A program made the translations under genes and the position numbers. The notes beneath the pieces were generated by a model. The model searched no databases. It was given only the letters and a program-made list of their open reading frames with translations, and had not been told where the DNA came from. Below are positions 52,380 through 61,989 of a stretch of 64,000 bases of DNA, one piece after another. How positions within the stretch are numbered: position 1 is the first letter of the stretch; each line of letters starts with the position of its first letter. The DNA lies in the NCBI RefSeq assembly GCF_013283855.1, contig NZ_CP054056.1, forward strand, positions 62,001-126,000. The letters run 5' to 3'. The DNA comes from Aquiluna borgnonia. GTDB taxonomy: Bacteria; Actinomycetota; Actinomycetes; Actinomycetales; Microbacteriaceae.

Positions 52380-52399
52380 TCTCCTGCTTGGTTGGTGGT
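52380..52399 (+). repeat. 20-bp leader block (copy 2)
   Basis: TCTCCTGCTTGGTTGGTGGT is identical to 48927-48946. It is found only before these two genes in the window. Confidence 0.9.
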
Positions 52400-52438
52400 A
52401 ACGCGCTCTTACAACCCTTCTAGACCCATGTTTATTAG

Positions 52439-52461
52439 GGAAACCAAGAAAGAAAGAGAAC
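52439..52461 (+). repeat. 23-bp purine-rich leader block (copy 2)
   Basis: It is identical to 48984-49006 and ends 2 bp before the ATG of the second S-layer-like gene. Confidence 0.9.
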
Positions 52462-52463
52462 TA

Positions 52464-55025
52464 ATGTTCAAGACCGATTCTCGTAAGGGAATTGCCGCTG
52501 CAGCTGCAGCAGTCCTAGCCTTCGCAGGCTTGACTGTTTCTGCTCCTGCACAGGCGGCTGTAGGCCTGAATGTAGAGCCGAACAAGGGCTCCACCTATGC
52601 GGTGCCAGTTAACGACCGCATGGACATCAGGGTTTACACCGATGGCATCTCCCAGGACCTAATTTCAAACCTGAAGTTCAAGGTCACCACTGATGGTTCA
52701 ATCACCTTGAAGTACAACACTGCAACTGCCAGCCCAGCTGGCAACACCAACGCGACCGCACTGTCTGCTGGAACCACCAGCAACGTGATTTCCTCGGTCA
52801 CCAAGTCTGCCGGTGTCGCCACCGTGCTGTCCTTGGCTGTCGATGGTGCAACCTACACCTCTGCTTCTGAGACAGTAACTGTTGTTGCTTGGCTTGACGC
52901 TGATGGTGACGGCGAGGTGGATGACACCTATGCGTCCTCAGCAATCTCTGTGAACTTCGTAGACGGTGACAACATCACCTGGACCACTGAGTTCGCAACT
53001 CCTGCCCTAGGTGCAACCAGCATCGATGCATTCGTTTCATCAAACGACATCAACATGCAGGCTCTGAATGGAACCATTCACTTCACCTTCAAGGAAGTTG
53101 CAACTCGATCTGACGCAGTTACCGCCTCCTACAACACCACAGCAGCCAAGTTCAAGGCAACTGCGACTTCTGCTTCGTGGGGAGTGAATGCAACTTCGTT
53201 CTCGTCCTCCGGTTCGGTTTCTGCTACCGCGAAGTACAGCTACGCAGCCTCTGCAAGCTACACGTCTGTGGTTGATTCCGCTCTGACCAACATCGGTTCT
53301 GAAATCGTTCGCCAGACTGGTGCAACTTCCGTTGCACTGATCAACGGCGTAAGCGCATCTGCAACCACCACCAACACCAAGGTATCTGGCAGCCGAATCA
53401 CTGTTTCGCCAACTGCAACCACTTTGAAGTTGACCGCAGCAGCACTTACGGATTCAGGTGCCGTTGGAGTCAAGGATCAGACCATGACATTCAAGGTGAC
53501 CGAAGTTGGTGCAGCCGGAATGGACGCAGGTAGCGTCTTGACCGTTGGTTCCACCAGCATCAAGTTCCCAAACACTGGAAAGATCGAGGACGGTTCCTTC
53601 ACCGCTACGACTGACGCGGACGGTATCGCTACCATCGAAATCAGCCTTGCAGGAATCAAGAAGGACACTTCGTTCACCGTTGCTGCTTCCACCCCTGGTG
53701 TTGCAGCAGTAACCACCACTGTTACCTTCAAGGAAGCAGAAGCTGCATCCGTCAAGCTAACCAACGTTGCAATTGCGACTGGCGTTACCCCGGTAATCGT
53801 CGTTGCCAAGAGCACCGCCGTTGACCTGACCTTTGCAGTTCTGGACACTTACGGTGCCCTAATCTCTGGATCGGGCTACGCTGTGCGTGTTGACCAGGGT
53901 GCAATCACCGTTTCCAACGGAGTATCCGCTGGAAAGGCAACTGTTACCTTCCCAGGCTACTCGACAGCTGCCACCTACAACTTGACTGCTAATGTCACCA
54001 AAGATGGCGCCCTGGTGAGCGGCCTAACCGCTGAGAACATTACCCTGAAGGTGTCGTCCGCTGGAGTACCTGCAGCTGTTTCGCAGACCTCGACTGGTCT
54101 TGGAACTTCAGACGCAGCTACCCTGTCCCTGACCACCAAGGATTGGAAGAACGCTGACACTCGCCTAGGTGAGTCAGCTGCATCCTCTCTTGACGGGGGC
54201 AAGTTGCTGACCGGTATCGTGACTGACGCAAGTGGAAACGCTGTTGCCGGTGCAACCGTGACCCTTACTGGTTCTGACCTGTTCTTCAACGTTGCTGGTT
54301 TGGTTTACACCACTGGCACCGCGACTGTAGTAACTGACGCTGCTGGATCATACTCAGCTACCGTCTACGCTCAGAAGACCGGCAAGAAGACCGTAACCAT
54401 CGCATCTGGTGCAGCTACCAAGGCTGTTGACCTGTACTACGTTGCTGCTGCAACCTCGTCGGGTACCGTCTTGGCAGTAACCACTAACGCTACCGGTGAC
54501 ATTGCAGCCCCAGGCACCACCATCCGCGCAACTGTGAAGCTAACTGACAAGTTCGGCAACCCAGTTGCAGCAGATGACGCCAACGGTGAGGCATTCTCCG
54601 TGACCGTAACCGGCCCTGGATTTGTCAGCGCCATTCCAACCAAGCTGAGCAAGACCGGTGAGGCTACCCTTAACGTATTGCTTGGTTCGAAGGATGAGGG
54701 CAGCGTTGTATTCACTGCTTCCTACGATGGCGATGGAGATGGAACTGCCAAGGCCGCAATCACTTCCACCAAGACCATCGTGGTCCAGGAAGTTACCGTG
54801 GAGGCCAACGCAGTCATCGGTTCCTTCCAGGGCCGTTGGGCAGTCCGTGTTGAGAACGCCAAGGGATCAACCGTTACTGTCAAGGTCGGTGGCAAGTGGT
54901 ACAAGTACGTCTCACTGAACGACAACTACACCTTCTCTCGCAAGAGCAAGGTCGGCGCAACTGTGCCGGTCAAGGTGTGGGTTGACGGTCAGCTGCAGAA
55001 CGACCAGACCCTAACCATCAAGTAA
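52464..55025 (+). CDS. Large secreted S-layer-like Ig-repeat protein (paralogue)
   Basis: This 853-residue exported protein has a signal peptide (FKTDSRKGIAAAAAAVL ... SAPAQAA). The body is Ala/Thr/Val-rich with a calcium-loop-like LDADGDGEVDD near residue 150, a carboxypeptidase-regulatory-like segment (GIVTDASGNAVAGATVTL) near residue 590 and a Big_1-type domain (LTDKFGNPVAADD) near residue 690. The C-terminal 75 residues are nearly identical to those of the protein at 49009 (GSFQGRWAVRVENAKG, VKVGGKWYKY, VKVWVDGQLQNDQ). No SLH or LPxTG motif is present. A long perfect hairpin terminator follows. Confidence 0.88.
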   Translation: MFKTDSRKGIAAAAAAVLAFAGLTVSAPAQAAVGLNVEPNKGSTYAVPVNDRMDIRVYTDGISQDLISNLKFKVTTDGSITLKYNTATASPAGNTNATALSAGTTSNVISSVTKSAGVATVLSLAVDGATYTSASETVTVVAWLDADGDGEVDDTYASSAISVNFVDGDNITWTTEFATPALGATSIDAFVSSNDINMQALNGTIHFTFKEVATRSDAVTASYNTTAAKFKATATSASWGVNATSFSSSGSVSATAKYSYAASASYTSVVDSALTNIGSEIVRQTGATSVALINGVSASATTTNTKVSGSRITVSPTATTLKLTAAALTDSGAVGVKDQTMTFKVTEVGAAGMDAGSVLTVGSTSIKFPNTGKIEDGSFTATTDADGIATIEISLAGIKKDTSFTVAASTPGVAAVTTTVTFKEAEAASVKLTNVAIATGVTPVIVVAKSTAVDLTFAVLDTYGALISGSGYAVRVDQGAITVSNGVSAGKATVTFPGYSTAATYNLTANVTKDGALVSGLTAENITLKVSSAGVPAAVSQTSTGLGTSDAATLSLTTKDWKNADTRLGESAASSLDGGKLLTGIVTDASGNAVAGATVTLTGSDLFFNVAGLVYTTGTATVVTDAAGSYSATVYAQKTGKKTVTIASGAATKAVDLYYVAAATSSGTVLAVTTNATGDIAAPGTTIRATVKLTDKFGNPVAADDANGEAFSVTVTGPGFVSAIPTKLSKTGEATLNVLLGSKDEGSVVFTASYDGDGDGTAKAAITSTKTIVVQEVTVEANAVIGSFQGRWAVRVENAKGSTVTVKVGGKWYKYVSLNDNYTFSRKSKVGATVPVKVWVDGQLQNDQTLTIK

Positions 55026-55036
55026 TTGAACTAACC

Positions 55037-55068
55037 GAAACCGGGTGGGAGCAATCCCACCCGGTTTC
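55037..55068 (+). terminator. Strong hairpin terminator
   Basis: GAAACCGGGTGGGA (55037-55050) pairs perfectly with TCCCACCCGGTTTC (55055-55068) around a GCAA tetraloop, followed by a T-rich stretch. This is the strongest terminator in the window and sits just after the S-layer-like gene. Confidence 0.9.
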
Positions 55069-55124
55069 CATTTAATGTTTTTCGTTGCCTTGTAGGCTTG
55101 AACCAGTTTCCAAAGGACATCGAT

Positions 55125-56138
55125 TTGAAAAAAGCACTGATTATTGGAATTACCGGCCAAGACGGCTCTTACCTCGCCGAGCTATTGCTGGATAAGGGCT
55201 ACGAGGTTCACGGTCTGATCCGCCGTGCGTCGACATTTAACACCTCTCGTATAAATCACCTTTATCAGGATCGCCATGACGGTTCTCCTCGATTGCTCCT
55301 GCACTACGGTGATCTATCTGATGGCTCAAGATTGGTGTCCTTGATTGCTGAACTACAGCCAGATGAGATCTACAACCTTGGCGCTCAGTCTCACGTGAGA
55401 GTCTCCTTTGATGAGCCGGAGTACACGGGTGACATCACCGGAGTCGGAACCACGCGAGTTCTTGAGGCTGTGAGGCTGGTTTCACCCCAGAGTCGTTTCT
55501 ACCAGGCTTCGTCCTCTGAGATGTTTGGCGCTACTCCTCCGCCTCAGAACGAAGAGACGCCTTTTTACCCACGCTCTCCTTATGGTGCGGCGAAGGTTTA
55601 CTCATACTGGATGACCAAGAACTACAGAGAGGCCTACGGACTCTTTGCTGTGAATGGCATTCTGTTTAATCACGAGTCACCTCGCCGTGGTGAGACATTT
55701 GTTACTCGAAAGATCACTAGGGCCGCGGCAAAGATTAAGGCTGGTCTGCAGAGCAAGCTCTACCTTGGAAATCTTGATGCTGTTCGAGACTGGGGTTACA
55801 CCCCCGAATACGTTGAAGGAATGTGGCGAATGCTGCAGCACGATAAGCCAATGGACTACGTGCTGGCAACTGGTCATGCCGCCACCATCAGGGACTTCCT
55901 TGACTACACCTTTGAGCACATTGGATTGAGCTGGCAGGACTACGTGGATTTTGATTCCCGTTACCTTCGCCCAACCGAGGTTGACGCTCTAATTGGAGAT
56001 GCTTCCTTGGCTGAACGAGAACTTGGATGGAAAGCTCAGACTCTAACTCCAGATTTGGCAAAGATCATGGTTGAGGCAGATGTCGAGGCTCTCAGCCATG
56101 AGGGCTCTCACTGGATTGATAAGCCTAAGTTTCTCTGA
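55125..56138 (+). CDS. gmd: GDP-mannose 4,6-dehydratase
   Basis: Gmd turns GDP-mannose into GDP-4-keto-6-deoxymannose. The Rossmann start [20 protein letters not shown], the substrate-binding GLIRRAS and the catalytic YGAAK (in [14 protein letters not shown]) are present. The frame opens at 55098, but TTG 55125 has AAAGGA 7 nt upstream and begins right at the Rossmann strand (337 residues). It overlaps the fcl start by one base. Confidence 0.95.
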   Translation: MKKALIIGITGQDGSYLAELLLDKGYEVHGLIRRASTFNTSRINHLYQDRHDGSPRLLLHYGDLSDGSRLVSLIAELQPDEIYNLGAQSHVRVSFDEPEYTGDITGVGTTRVLEAVRLVSPQSRFYQASSSEMFGATPPPQNEETPFYPRSPYGAAKVYSYWMTKNYREAYGLFAVNGILFNHESPRRGETFVTRKITRAAAKIKAGLQSKLYLGNLDAVRDWGYTPEYVEGMWRMLQHDKPMDYVLATGHAATIRDFLDYTFEHIGLSWQDYVDFDSRYLRPTEVDALIGDASLAERELGWKAQTLTPDLAKIMVEADVEALSHEGSHWIDKPKFL

Positions 56139-57079
56139 TGCCACAGTTTGCTCTTGACCGCTCGGCAACCTTTTATGTTGCTGGCCACAACGGCATGGTT
56201 GGCTCGGCAATCAAACGTCACCTTGAAGCCTCAGGATTCACCTCAGTCATTGGTGAGAGCTCAAGAGATTTAGACCTCACTGACCGATTAGCAACTTTTG
56301 AGTACTTTGCTGAGCACAAGCCAGAGTATGTGGTTTTGGCTGCCGCCAAGGTTGGTGGGATTCTGGCGAACAACACCTACCCTGCAGACTTTTTGAGTGT
56401 GAACCTGCAAATTCAAGTGAATGTTATGGACGCTGCCCAGCAGCATGGTGTTGAGCGACTTTTGTTCATGGGATCAAGTTGCATCTACCCAAAGTTTGCT
56501 CCGCAGCCCATTCCCGAAGATGCTCTGCTCACTGGTCACCTCGAGAGCACAAACGACGCTTATGCGATTGCCAAGATTGCTGGAATCACCCAGGTTCAAT
56601 CGGTCCGCCGCCAGCATGGCAGAGCTTGGATCTCTGCCATGCCATCAAACCTTTACGGACCGGGCGATAACTACTCGGAGCAGGGCTCTCACGTTCTTCC
56701 GGCGCTAATACGCAGATACGAGCAGGCTCGGCTTAGCGGTGCTCCAACTGTGACGAACTGGGGCAGCGGAACACCGCTGCGAGAGTTTTTGTATGTTGAT
56801 GACCTTGCAGAGGCTGCGTTGTTTCTTCTGGAGAATTACGACGACGCCAGCCATGTGAATGTTGGCTCTGGCGAAGACCTGAGCATCAAAGAATTGGCCG
56901 AAATGGTAGCCGAGCTCATTGGCTACGAGGGCGAGACTCTTTGGGACACCGCTAAGCCGGATGGAACCCCCAGAAAGCTTCTCGATGTCTCCCTCATTGA
57001 GTCAATGGGCTGGAAGGCAAAGACCTCACTGCGTGAGGGAATCGCAAGATCTATCGCCGATTACCGCAGTCGGTTCTAG
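56138..57079 (+). CDS. fcl: GDP-L-fucose synthase
   Basis: Fcl (WcaG) epimerises and reduces the Gmd product to GDP-L-fucose with NADPH. It has 313 residues. [20 protein letters not shown] is the cofactor-binding start, [16 protein letters not shown] and [10 protein letters not shown] (catalytic Tyr and Lys) follow. With gmd it supplies fucose for surface glycans in this region. Its TAG stop shares CTAG (57076-57079) with the convergent upp stop. Confidence 0.95.
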   Translation: MPQFALDRSATFYVAGHNGMVGSAIKRHLEASGFTSVIGESSRDLDLTDRLATFEYFAEHKPEYVVLAAAKVGGILANNTYPADFLSVNLQIQVNVMDAAQQHGVERLLFMGSSCIYPKFAPQPIPEDALLTGHLESTNDAYAIAKIAGITQVQSVRRQHGRAWISAMPSNLYGPGDNYSEQGSHVLPALIRRYEQARLSGAPTVTNWGSGTPLREFLYVDDLAEAALFLLENYDDASHVNVGSGEDLSIKELAEMVAELIGYEGETLWDTAKPDGTPRKLLDVSLIESMGWKAKTSLREGIARSIADYRSRF

Positions 57080-57723
57080 TCTGCTAGGCCGTAGAGGCGA
57101 TCGCCTGCGTCTCCTAAGCCTGGAACGATGTAGCCAACCTCATTTAGCTTCTCGTCGAGGGCACCCAGAACGATTTTTACCTCTCGTCCCTGCCACTTGC
57201 TGGCTAGGTGCTCTTCAACCGCTCTAACGCCCTCTGGGGCCCCCAGCAGGCATACGCAGGTGACGCTCGATGCTCCGCGGTCAAAGATGTAGTCGATTGA
57301 GTCAATCAGTGTTCCACCCGTGGCGAGCATCGGATCAATAATGAACACCTGTCGGTTATCCAGCTGATCTGGAAGTCGATTCGCATAGGTGTAGGGCTGC
57401 AGGGTTTCTTCGTTGCGCTTGATCCCCAAGAACCCAACCTCGGCGGTTGGGAGCAGCTTTGTCATGCCCTCAAGCATTCCAAGCCCAGCTCTGAGCACGG
57501 GGACAATTAGCGGCCTGGGCTTGGAGAGCTTGAGGCCTTTGGTTGTGGTGAGCGGAGTTTGAACTTCAACGCTCTCTACCCTCACGTCTCTGGTCGCCTC
57601 GTAAGCCAGCAGGGTGACGAGTTCCTCAACCAGCAATCTAAAGATTGGAGATGGGGTTGCCATGTCTCGTAGGATGCTGATTTTGTGGGAGATCAGTGGG
57701 TGGTTGGCTATTAGAAGCTGCAT
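57076..57723 (-). CDS. upp: Uracil phosphoribosyltransferase
   Basis: Upp salvages uracil to UMP with PRPP. It has 215 residues. The PRPP loop is [13 protein letters not shown] near residue 130, and [12 protein letters not shown] and [13 protein letters not shown] are conserved. The ATG is 6 bp after a CAGAGT box, a weak match to the leaderless pattern. It can use uracil released by the psuG route. Confidence 0.95.
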   Translation of the reverse strand: MQLLIANHPLISHKISILRDMATPSPIFRLLVEELVTLLAYEATRDVRVESVEVQTPLTTTKGLKLSKPRPLIVPVLRAGLGMLEGMTKLLPTAEVGFLGIKRNEETLQPYTYANRLPDQLDNRQVFIIDPMLATGGTLIDSIDYIFDRGASSVTCVCLLGAPEGVRAVEEHLASKWQGREVKIVLGALDEKLNEVGYIVPGLGDAGDRLYGLAD

Positions 57724-57743
57724 GCCGATACTCTGCCAGCTTT

Positions 57744-58517
57744 TTACCTAAATCTAAAGTTGACCAACTTGCCTGCCAGCCAGGTGGCTAGGATTACCCA
57801 CGGTTCCCAGATTGGCCAGAGCAGCTTCATTGCTGGTCCATAGTGCTTACGCCTGACTTTGCTTGCCTCGGTGACGCTGGTCATGCGTTTTCTCACGGAG
57901 AGGGAAGTTGGATGCCAACGGAACTGGGCGAGCACCTGGTTGGTGAAAATGATTGGCCCCACGTTGGAGAGCTTTAAGAACAAATCAAAATCAAATGCCA
58001 GATTGAACTCATCACTGAGCCCACCGGATTCCAGATAGGCGCTGGATCTCATGATTGATCCCGGTTGCGGAATCAGCTGGGGTCCAAAACTTAGAATCTT
58101 GGCGGCCCAGGGGCCGCTGGCATTGGTGAACATTTTTTTGCCTTGAGCATCTATGTAGTCGCAGCCTCCGTAAACCATTGCTGCCGTTGGGTTTTGCTCT
58201 AGAGCCGCAATTGCCGCGTGAACGCTTCCTGGGGTGAGCAGATCGTCATCACCGAGCCAGGCGACAAAGTCGCAACCGACCAGGGCCTGAAGCAAAAGTT
58301 TGTGAAGTTTTGATGCCAGACCACCGTTTGGGTCTTCTGCCACCAGATCAACACCCGCTGGCAGGACTGCCCTAACCTGCTCGAGTTTTGACTGGGGGCA
58401 ACCAATCAATACTTTGATTTCGTGGCTGGTTTGCTGAGAGATTATGGAATCTATAGCGAGTGGCAAATACTCCGGCCTGGTGTAGGCGGTGGGGATGACA
58501 AAGGCTATTTTGCTCAC
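57744..58517 (-). CDS. Family 2 glycosyltransferase
   Basis: This 257-residue GT-A enzyme starts [20 protein letters not shown] and has the DxD-like motif [15 protein letters not shown] near residue 95. The C-terminus has an amphipathic stretch that could bind the membrane. GTG 58517 is 6 bp after TACCAT, so it is probably leaderless. It is near gmd-fcl, and a role in fucose-containing surface glycan is plausible. Confidence 0.87.
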   Translation of the reverse strand: MSKIAFVIPTAYTRPEYLPLAIDSIISQQTSHEIKVLIGCPQSKLEQVRAVLPAGVDLVAEDPNGGLASKLHKLLLQALVGCDFVAWLGDDDLLTPGSVHAAIAALEQNPTAAMVYGGCDYIDAQGKKMFTNASGPWAAKILSFGPQLIPQPGSIMRSSAYLESGGLSDEFNLAFDFDLFLKLSNVGPIIFTNQVLAQFRWHPTSLSVRKRMTSVTEASKVRRKHYGPAMKLLWPIWEPWVILATWLAGKLVNFRFR

Positions 58518-58548
58518 TGGTCGATGGTATCCCAGAAGAACTAAACCT

Positions 58549-58560
58549 TAGGATTCATGA
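58549..58560 (+). promoter_or_regulatory. Leaderless promoter of tadA (-10 TAGGAT)
   Basis: TAGGAT (58549-58554) lies exactly 6 bp before GTG 58561. The opposing GT2 gene has TACCAT at 58524-58529, so the two divergent leaderless promoters lie 19 bp apart. Confidence 0.55.
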
Positions 58561-59004
58561 GTGGACCTAGAGAAATACATGCACCTTGCCCTAGAGCAGG
58601 CTTCCCTAGCGGGCAGCGAAGTGCCGGTTGGTGCCGTGCTGGTTAGCAGTGCCGGTGAGGTGCTTGCTGTTGGCCATAACCTCAGGGAGCAAAAGTCAGA
58701 CCCAACCTCTCATGCCGAGATTGAGGTCATTCGGGCTGCTGCCGCTGCTGGCGGAGATTGGAGGCTCGAGGAAACCACACTGTTTGTGACGTTGGAGCCC
58801 TGCGTCATGTGTGCGGGGGCGATTGTTGCAGCCAGGATTCCGAGGGTGGTTTTTGGGGCGTGGGACGAGCGGGTTGGGGCTGCTGGCTCAATCTACGATG
58901 TGCTGCGAGATTCCAGGCTGGGAAAGCCCCTCGAGGTTATCCCCGGCGTCTTGGAGGAGCAGTGCTCCAGGGTGCTAAAAGAGTTCTTTGAGGCTAAACG
59001 CTGA
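58561..59004 (+). CDS. tadA: tRNA-specific adenosine deaminase TadA
   Basis: TadA converts A34 of tRNA-Arg(ACG) to inosine. It has 147 residues. The zinc and catalytic motif HAEIEVIRAA and the PCVMCAGAI cysteines are intact. It starts with GTG, probably leaderless. It lies just upstream of a tRNA-Ser gene. Confidence 0.94.
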   Translation: MDLEKYMHLALEQASLAGSEVPVGAVLVSSAGEVLAVGHNLREQKSDPTSHAEIEVIRAAAAAGGDWRLEETTLFVTLEPCVMCAGAIVAARIPRVVFGAWDERVGAAGSIYDVLRDSRLGKPLEVIPGVLEEQCSRVLKEFFEAKR

Positions 59005-59024
59005 GGTTTGCTAAGCTTTCCCCC

Positions 59025-59114
59025 GGTGACGTGTCCGAGCGGCCGAAGGTGCAACTCTCGAAAAGTTGTGTGGGTGAAAGTCCACCGTGGGTTCAAATCC
59101 CACCGTCACCGCCA
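59025..59114 (+). tRNA. tRNA-Ser (anticodon CGA)
   Basis: The acceptor arms GGTGACG (59025-59031) and CGTCACC (59104-59110) pair, with discriminator G and an encoded CCA (59112-59114). The anticodon stem CAACT/AGTTG encloses the loop CTCGAAA, with anticodon CGA at 59059-59061, reading UCG. A long variable arm (GTGGGTGAAAGTCCAC) and the T-arm GTGGGTTCAAATCCCAC confirm a class II serine tRNA. Confidence 0.96.
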
Positions 59115-59166
59115 TCAGATTTGGAGAAAGCAAGCTGCTTTCTCCATTGGTGTTTAAGGATTGCAA

Positions 59167-60273
59167 TTGGCAGAACTAGACCTCACCGAGGATCTTGTAG
59201 CACTCGAATCGGTGCTCACCTCGGTCTTGGCTGTGTCTAAGCCCAACGAGCTTGCGGCTGAGATTGATGCCCTGGAGGCTGAGGCAGCGGATCCCAACAT
59301 TTGGAATGACCAGGAGAAAGCCCAACGCGTTACCAGTGCGCTGTCTCGGCTCAAGGCTAAGCGTCAAAAGCTAGACGGTGCGGTTTCAAGGCTTGATGAT
59401 CTAAAGGTTTTGCTGGAGCTGGCCAATGCTGAAAATGACATTGAGGCTAAGGCTGAAGTTAGACATGAACTGCGCCTGCTGACACAGGCCATTGATTCGC
59501 TTGAGGTTGAGACGCTGTTGAACGGTGAGTATGACTCGCGCGGGGCGATTGTCACCATTCGCTCTGGTGCCGGGGGAGACGACGCCACTGACTTTGCAGA
59601 GATGCTGATGCGGATGTATCTGCGCTACTGCGAAAAGCAGTCCATGAAAACCACTGTTCTTGATATTTCTTATGCCGAGGGGGCTGGGATCAAGAGCGCA
59701 ACCTTTGAGGTGGATGCGGCATTTGCCTTCGGCTCACTCTCTGTCGAGTCCGGCACTCACCGCCTAGTTCGCATGAGTCCGTTTAATTCTGCAGGGAAGC
59801 GACAAACCTCTTTTGCTGCCGTGGAAGTTGTTCCGCTTATTGAAACCACCGATGTGATCGATATCCCTGAGGGGGATATCCGAATTGATGTCTTTAGGTC
59901 CTCAGGGCCTGGAGGTCAGTCCGTGAACACCACTGACTCAGCGGTTCGCATCACTCACCTCCCAACCGGAATCGTGGTCTCCTGCCAAAACGAGAAGAGC
60001 CAGCTACAGAACAAGGAATCCGCTCTCAGAGTGCTGCAGTCGAGATTGCTTGCCGTCAAGAAGGCTGAAGAAGATGCCAAGAAGAAAGAGCTGGCTGGAG
60101 ACGTTAAGGCCAGCTGGGGCGAGCAGATGCGCTCCTACGTTCTCGCTCCCTACCAAATGGTCAAAGACCTCAGAACCGAATACGAAGTAAATAACCCGGA
60201 TGCGGTTTTTGATGGTGATCTGGATGGTTTCATTTCAGCGGGGCTGAAGTGGCGGGCGGGCATCGGCCGCTAG
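59167..60273 (+). CDS. prfB: Peptide chain release factor 2
   Basis: RF2 ends translation at UGA and UAA. The tripeptide anticodon SPF is in [11 protein letters not shown] and the catalytic GGQ in [15 protein letters not shown]. The frame opens at TTG 59161, but TTG 59167 is 6 nt after AAGGA and is preferred (368 residues). The gene is one uninterrupted frame, so the autoregulatory frameshift seen in many bacteria is absent. Confidence 0.96.
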   Translation: MAELDLTEDLVALESVLTSVLAVSKPNELAAEIDALEAEAADPNIWNDQEKAQRVTSALSRLKAKRQKLDGAVSRLDDLKVLLELANAENDIEAKAEVRHELRLLTQAIDSLEVETLLNGEYDSRGAIVTIRSGAGGDDATDFAEMLMRMYLRYCEKQSMKTTVLDISYAEGAGIKSATFEVDAAFAFGSLSVESGTHRLVRMSPFNSAGKRQTSFAAVEVVPLIETTDVIDIPEGDIRIDVFRSSGPGGQSVNTTDSAVRITHLPTGIVVSCQNEKSQLQNKESALRVLQSRLLAVKKAEEDAKKKELAGDVKASWGEQMRSYVLAPYQMVKDLRTEYEVNNPDAVFDGDLDGFISAGLKWRAGIGR

Positions 60274-60322
60274 GCCGTGGCAACCGAGCAATAGCTTTAG
60301 CGCCGTTTAGTCTTTTCAAAGC

Positions 60323-61066
60323 ATGATTCGCCTAGAGAACGTAACCAAGACCTATAAGGGTGCTGACGCACCTGCCCTGGGTGGGGTTTCGCTTGACATC
60401 CAGCGCGGGGAGTTTGTGTTCCTGGTTGGAACCTCGGGGAGCGGGAAGTCCTCCCTGCTGCGCCTAATGATTCGTGAGGAGCGCGTTGACTCCGGTGAGG
60501 TGTTAGTTCTCGGGGAGAACCTCAATCGGCTATCAAGCAGCAAGGTGGCTCACTTCCGCCGAAAGCTCGGAGTGGTGTTTCAGGATTTTAGGCTGCTGCC
60601 AAATAAGAGCGTCTACCAAAACGTGGCATTTGCCCTGAAGGTAATTGGCAAGCCAAGGGCGTTTATTGAGACCGCGGTTCCAGATGTTCTAGAGCTGGTT
60701 GGCCTGGCCCAAAAAGCGGACCGGCTGCCAAGTGCGCTCTCCGGTGGAGAGCAGCAGCGAGTGGCGATAGCCAGGGCGCTGGTGAATCGCCCAGATGTGC
60801 TTTTGGCTGATGAGCCAACTGGAAACCTGGACCCTGCAACCAGCAACGAAATTATGAACCTTTTGGAGCGGATTAACCTCTCCGGCACCACTGTAGTGAT
60901 GGCAACTCACGACCGTGGGATTGTGGACCGCATGCAAAAGCGAGTGATTGAGATCAGAGCTGGGCAGATTGTCCGAGATGCTCAAACCGCTTCCTATCGA
61001 GAGATTCCCTCTGATGCGATTGATTTGATTCAAGACCGCCCATTTGGTTTTGGCGGTGAAGCGTGA
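60323..61066 (+). CDS. ftsE: Cell division ATP-binding protein FtsE
   Basis: FtsE is the ATPase of the FtsEX complex that controls peptidoglycan hydrolases at the septum. Walker [12 protein letters not shown] is near residue 36, the signature [15 protein letters not shown] near 138 and Walker [13 protein letters not shown] near 158. It has 247 residues, slightly longer than usual at the C-terminus. Its stop overlaps the ftsX start (GTGA). A TAGTCT box is 9 bp before the ATG. Confidence 0.96.
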   Translation: MIRLENVTKTYKGADAPALGGVSLDIQRGEFVFLVGTSGSGKSSLLRLMIREERVDSGEVLVLGENLNRLSSSKVAHFRRKLGVVFQDFRLLPNKSVYQNVAFALKVIGKPRAFIETAVPDVLELVGLAQKADRLPSALSGGEQQRVAIARALVNRPDVLLADEPTGNLDPATSNEIMNLLERINLSGTTVVMATHDRGIVDRMQKRVIEIRAGQIVRDAQTASYREIPSDAIDLIQDRPFGFGGEA

Positions 61067-61977
61067 AGCTAGGTTTCATACTCTCCGAGATGTGGGCGGG
61101 GATTCGCTCTAATCTCTCGATGATCATTTCGATCATTTTGGTTTCCTTTGTTTCATTGACTTTCTTGGCCGTGACTTTGTTGCTGCAGCTACAGATCACC
61201 CAGATGAAGACCTACTGGTATGACCGCGCTCAGGTCGCGGTCTACCTGTGCAGTGATTTCTCTCCTGAGGAGGCCTGCCCGGCAGGTGGTGTAACCGAAA
61301 CCCAAAAGATTGCAATCAAGCAGCAGCTGCAGTCCGATGTCCTAAGCCCCTACATCGAAGAGTTTTACTTTGAGTCAAAGGACGATGCTTACACCAAGTT
61401 CATAGAGCAGTTTGCTGACTCCCAGGCGGCGCAGTACATAACCGCAGAGCAGCTCAATGAGGCCTACTGGGTTAATCTCAAAGACCCAACCCAATCTGAG
61501 CTAATCGTTGAGAGTTTTTCGGGTTTAGATGGCGTTGAGGAAATCAAGGATCAGCGCAGCTACCTCGATGAGATTTTTAGTTTCCTCAATGCCGGAAGCC
61601 TCCTTGCCGGAGGAGTAGCGGCCGTGATGTTGCTCAGTGCAACACTGCTGATTGCAACCACCATCCGGCTCAGCGCGCACTCCAGAAGGCGTGAGATTTC
61701 CATCATGCGCCTGGTTGGTGCATCAAAGTTTTCGATTCAGCTGCCGTTTGTGCTGGAGGGACTCTTGGCTGCGGTTATGGGCGGTGCTTTGGCATCCGCT
61801 GTCACGGTTGCCATCACCCACTACTTTGTGACCGGCTTCTTGGCTCAGCAGCTGGCGTTCACCAGCTTCTTTACTGTGGCGGATGCCCTTATGATTACTC
61901 CCTACCTGATTGGCGTTGGATCAGCCCTGGCAATTCTTTCCTCGGCCCTTTCCATCCACCGCTACCTCAGGACCTAA
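61063..61977 (+). CDS. ftsX: Cell division protein FtsX
   Basis: This is the membrane partner of FtsE, with 304 residues and four transmembrane helices: one near residue 22-45, a large outer loop, then three from about 180 on. The outer loop has a cysteine pair ([13 protein letters not shown]) as in mycobacterial FtsX, which binds a peptidoglycan hydrolase. It starts with GTG overlapping ftsE. Confidence 0.95.
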   Translation: MKLGFILSEMWAGIRSNLSMIISIILVSFVSLTFLAVTLLLQLQITQMKTYWYDRAQVAVYLCSDFSPEEACPAGGVTETQKIAIKQQLQSDVLSPYIEEFYFESKDDAYTKFIEQFADSQAAQYITAEQLNEAYWVNLKDPTQSELIVESFSGLDGVEEIKDQRSYLDEIFSFLNAGSLLAGGVAAVMLLSATLLIATTIRLSAHSRRREISIMRLVGASKFSIQLPFVLEGLLAAVMGGALASAVTVAITHYFVTGFLAQQLAFTSFFTVADALMITPYLIGVGSALAILSSALSIHRYLRT

Positions 61978-61989
61978 CAGGGGAAAAAC

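Noticed and set aside
49009-55025. LPxTG sortase signal or SLH anchoring domains in the S-layer-like proteins
   Set aside because: The C-termini lack LPxTG, a hydrophobic tail and SLH motifs. They end in the shared domain instead.
49009-55025. CRISPR array or simple tandem repeats
   Set aside because: The repetitive look comes from Ala/Thr-rich coding sequence. No regular repeat-spacer pattern exists.
59161-60273. Autoregulatory frameshift in prfB
   Set aside because: The frame is continuous from the start to the GGQ region with no early in-frame UGA, so the usual frameshift site is absent.
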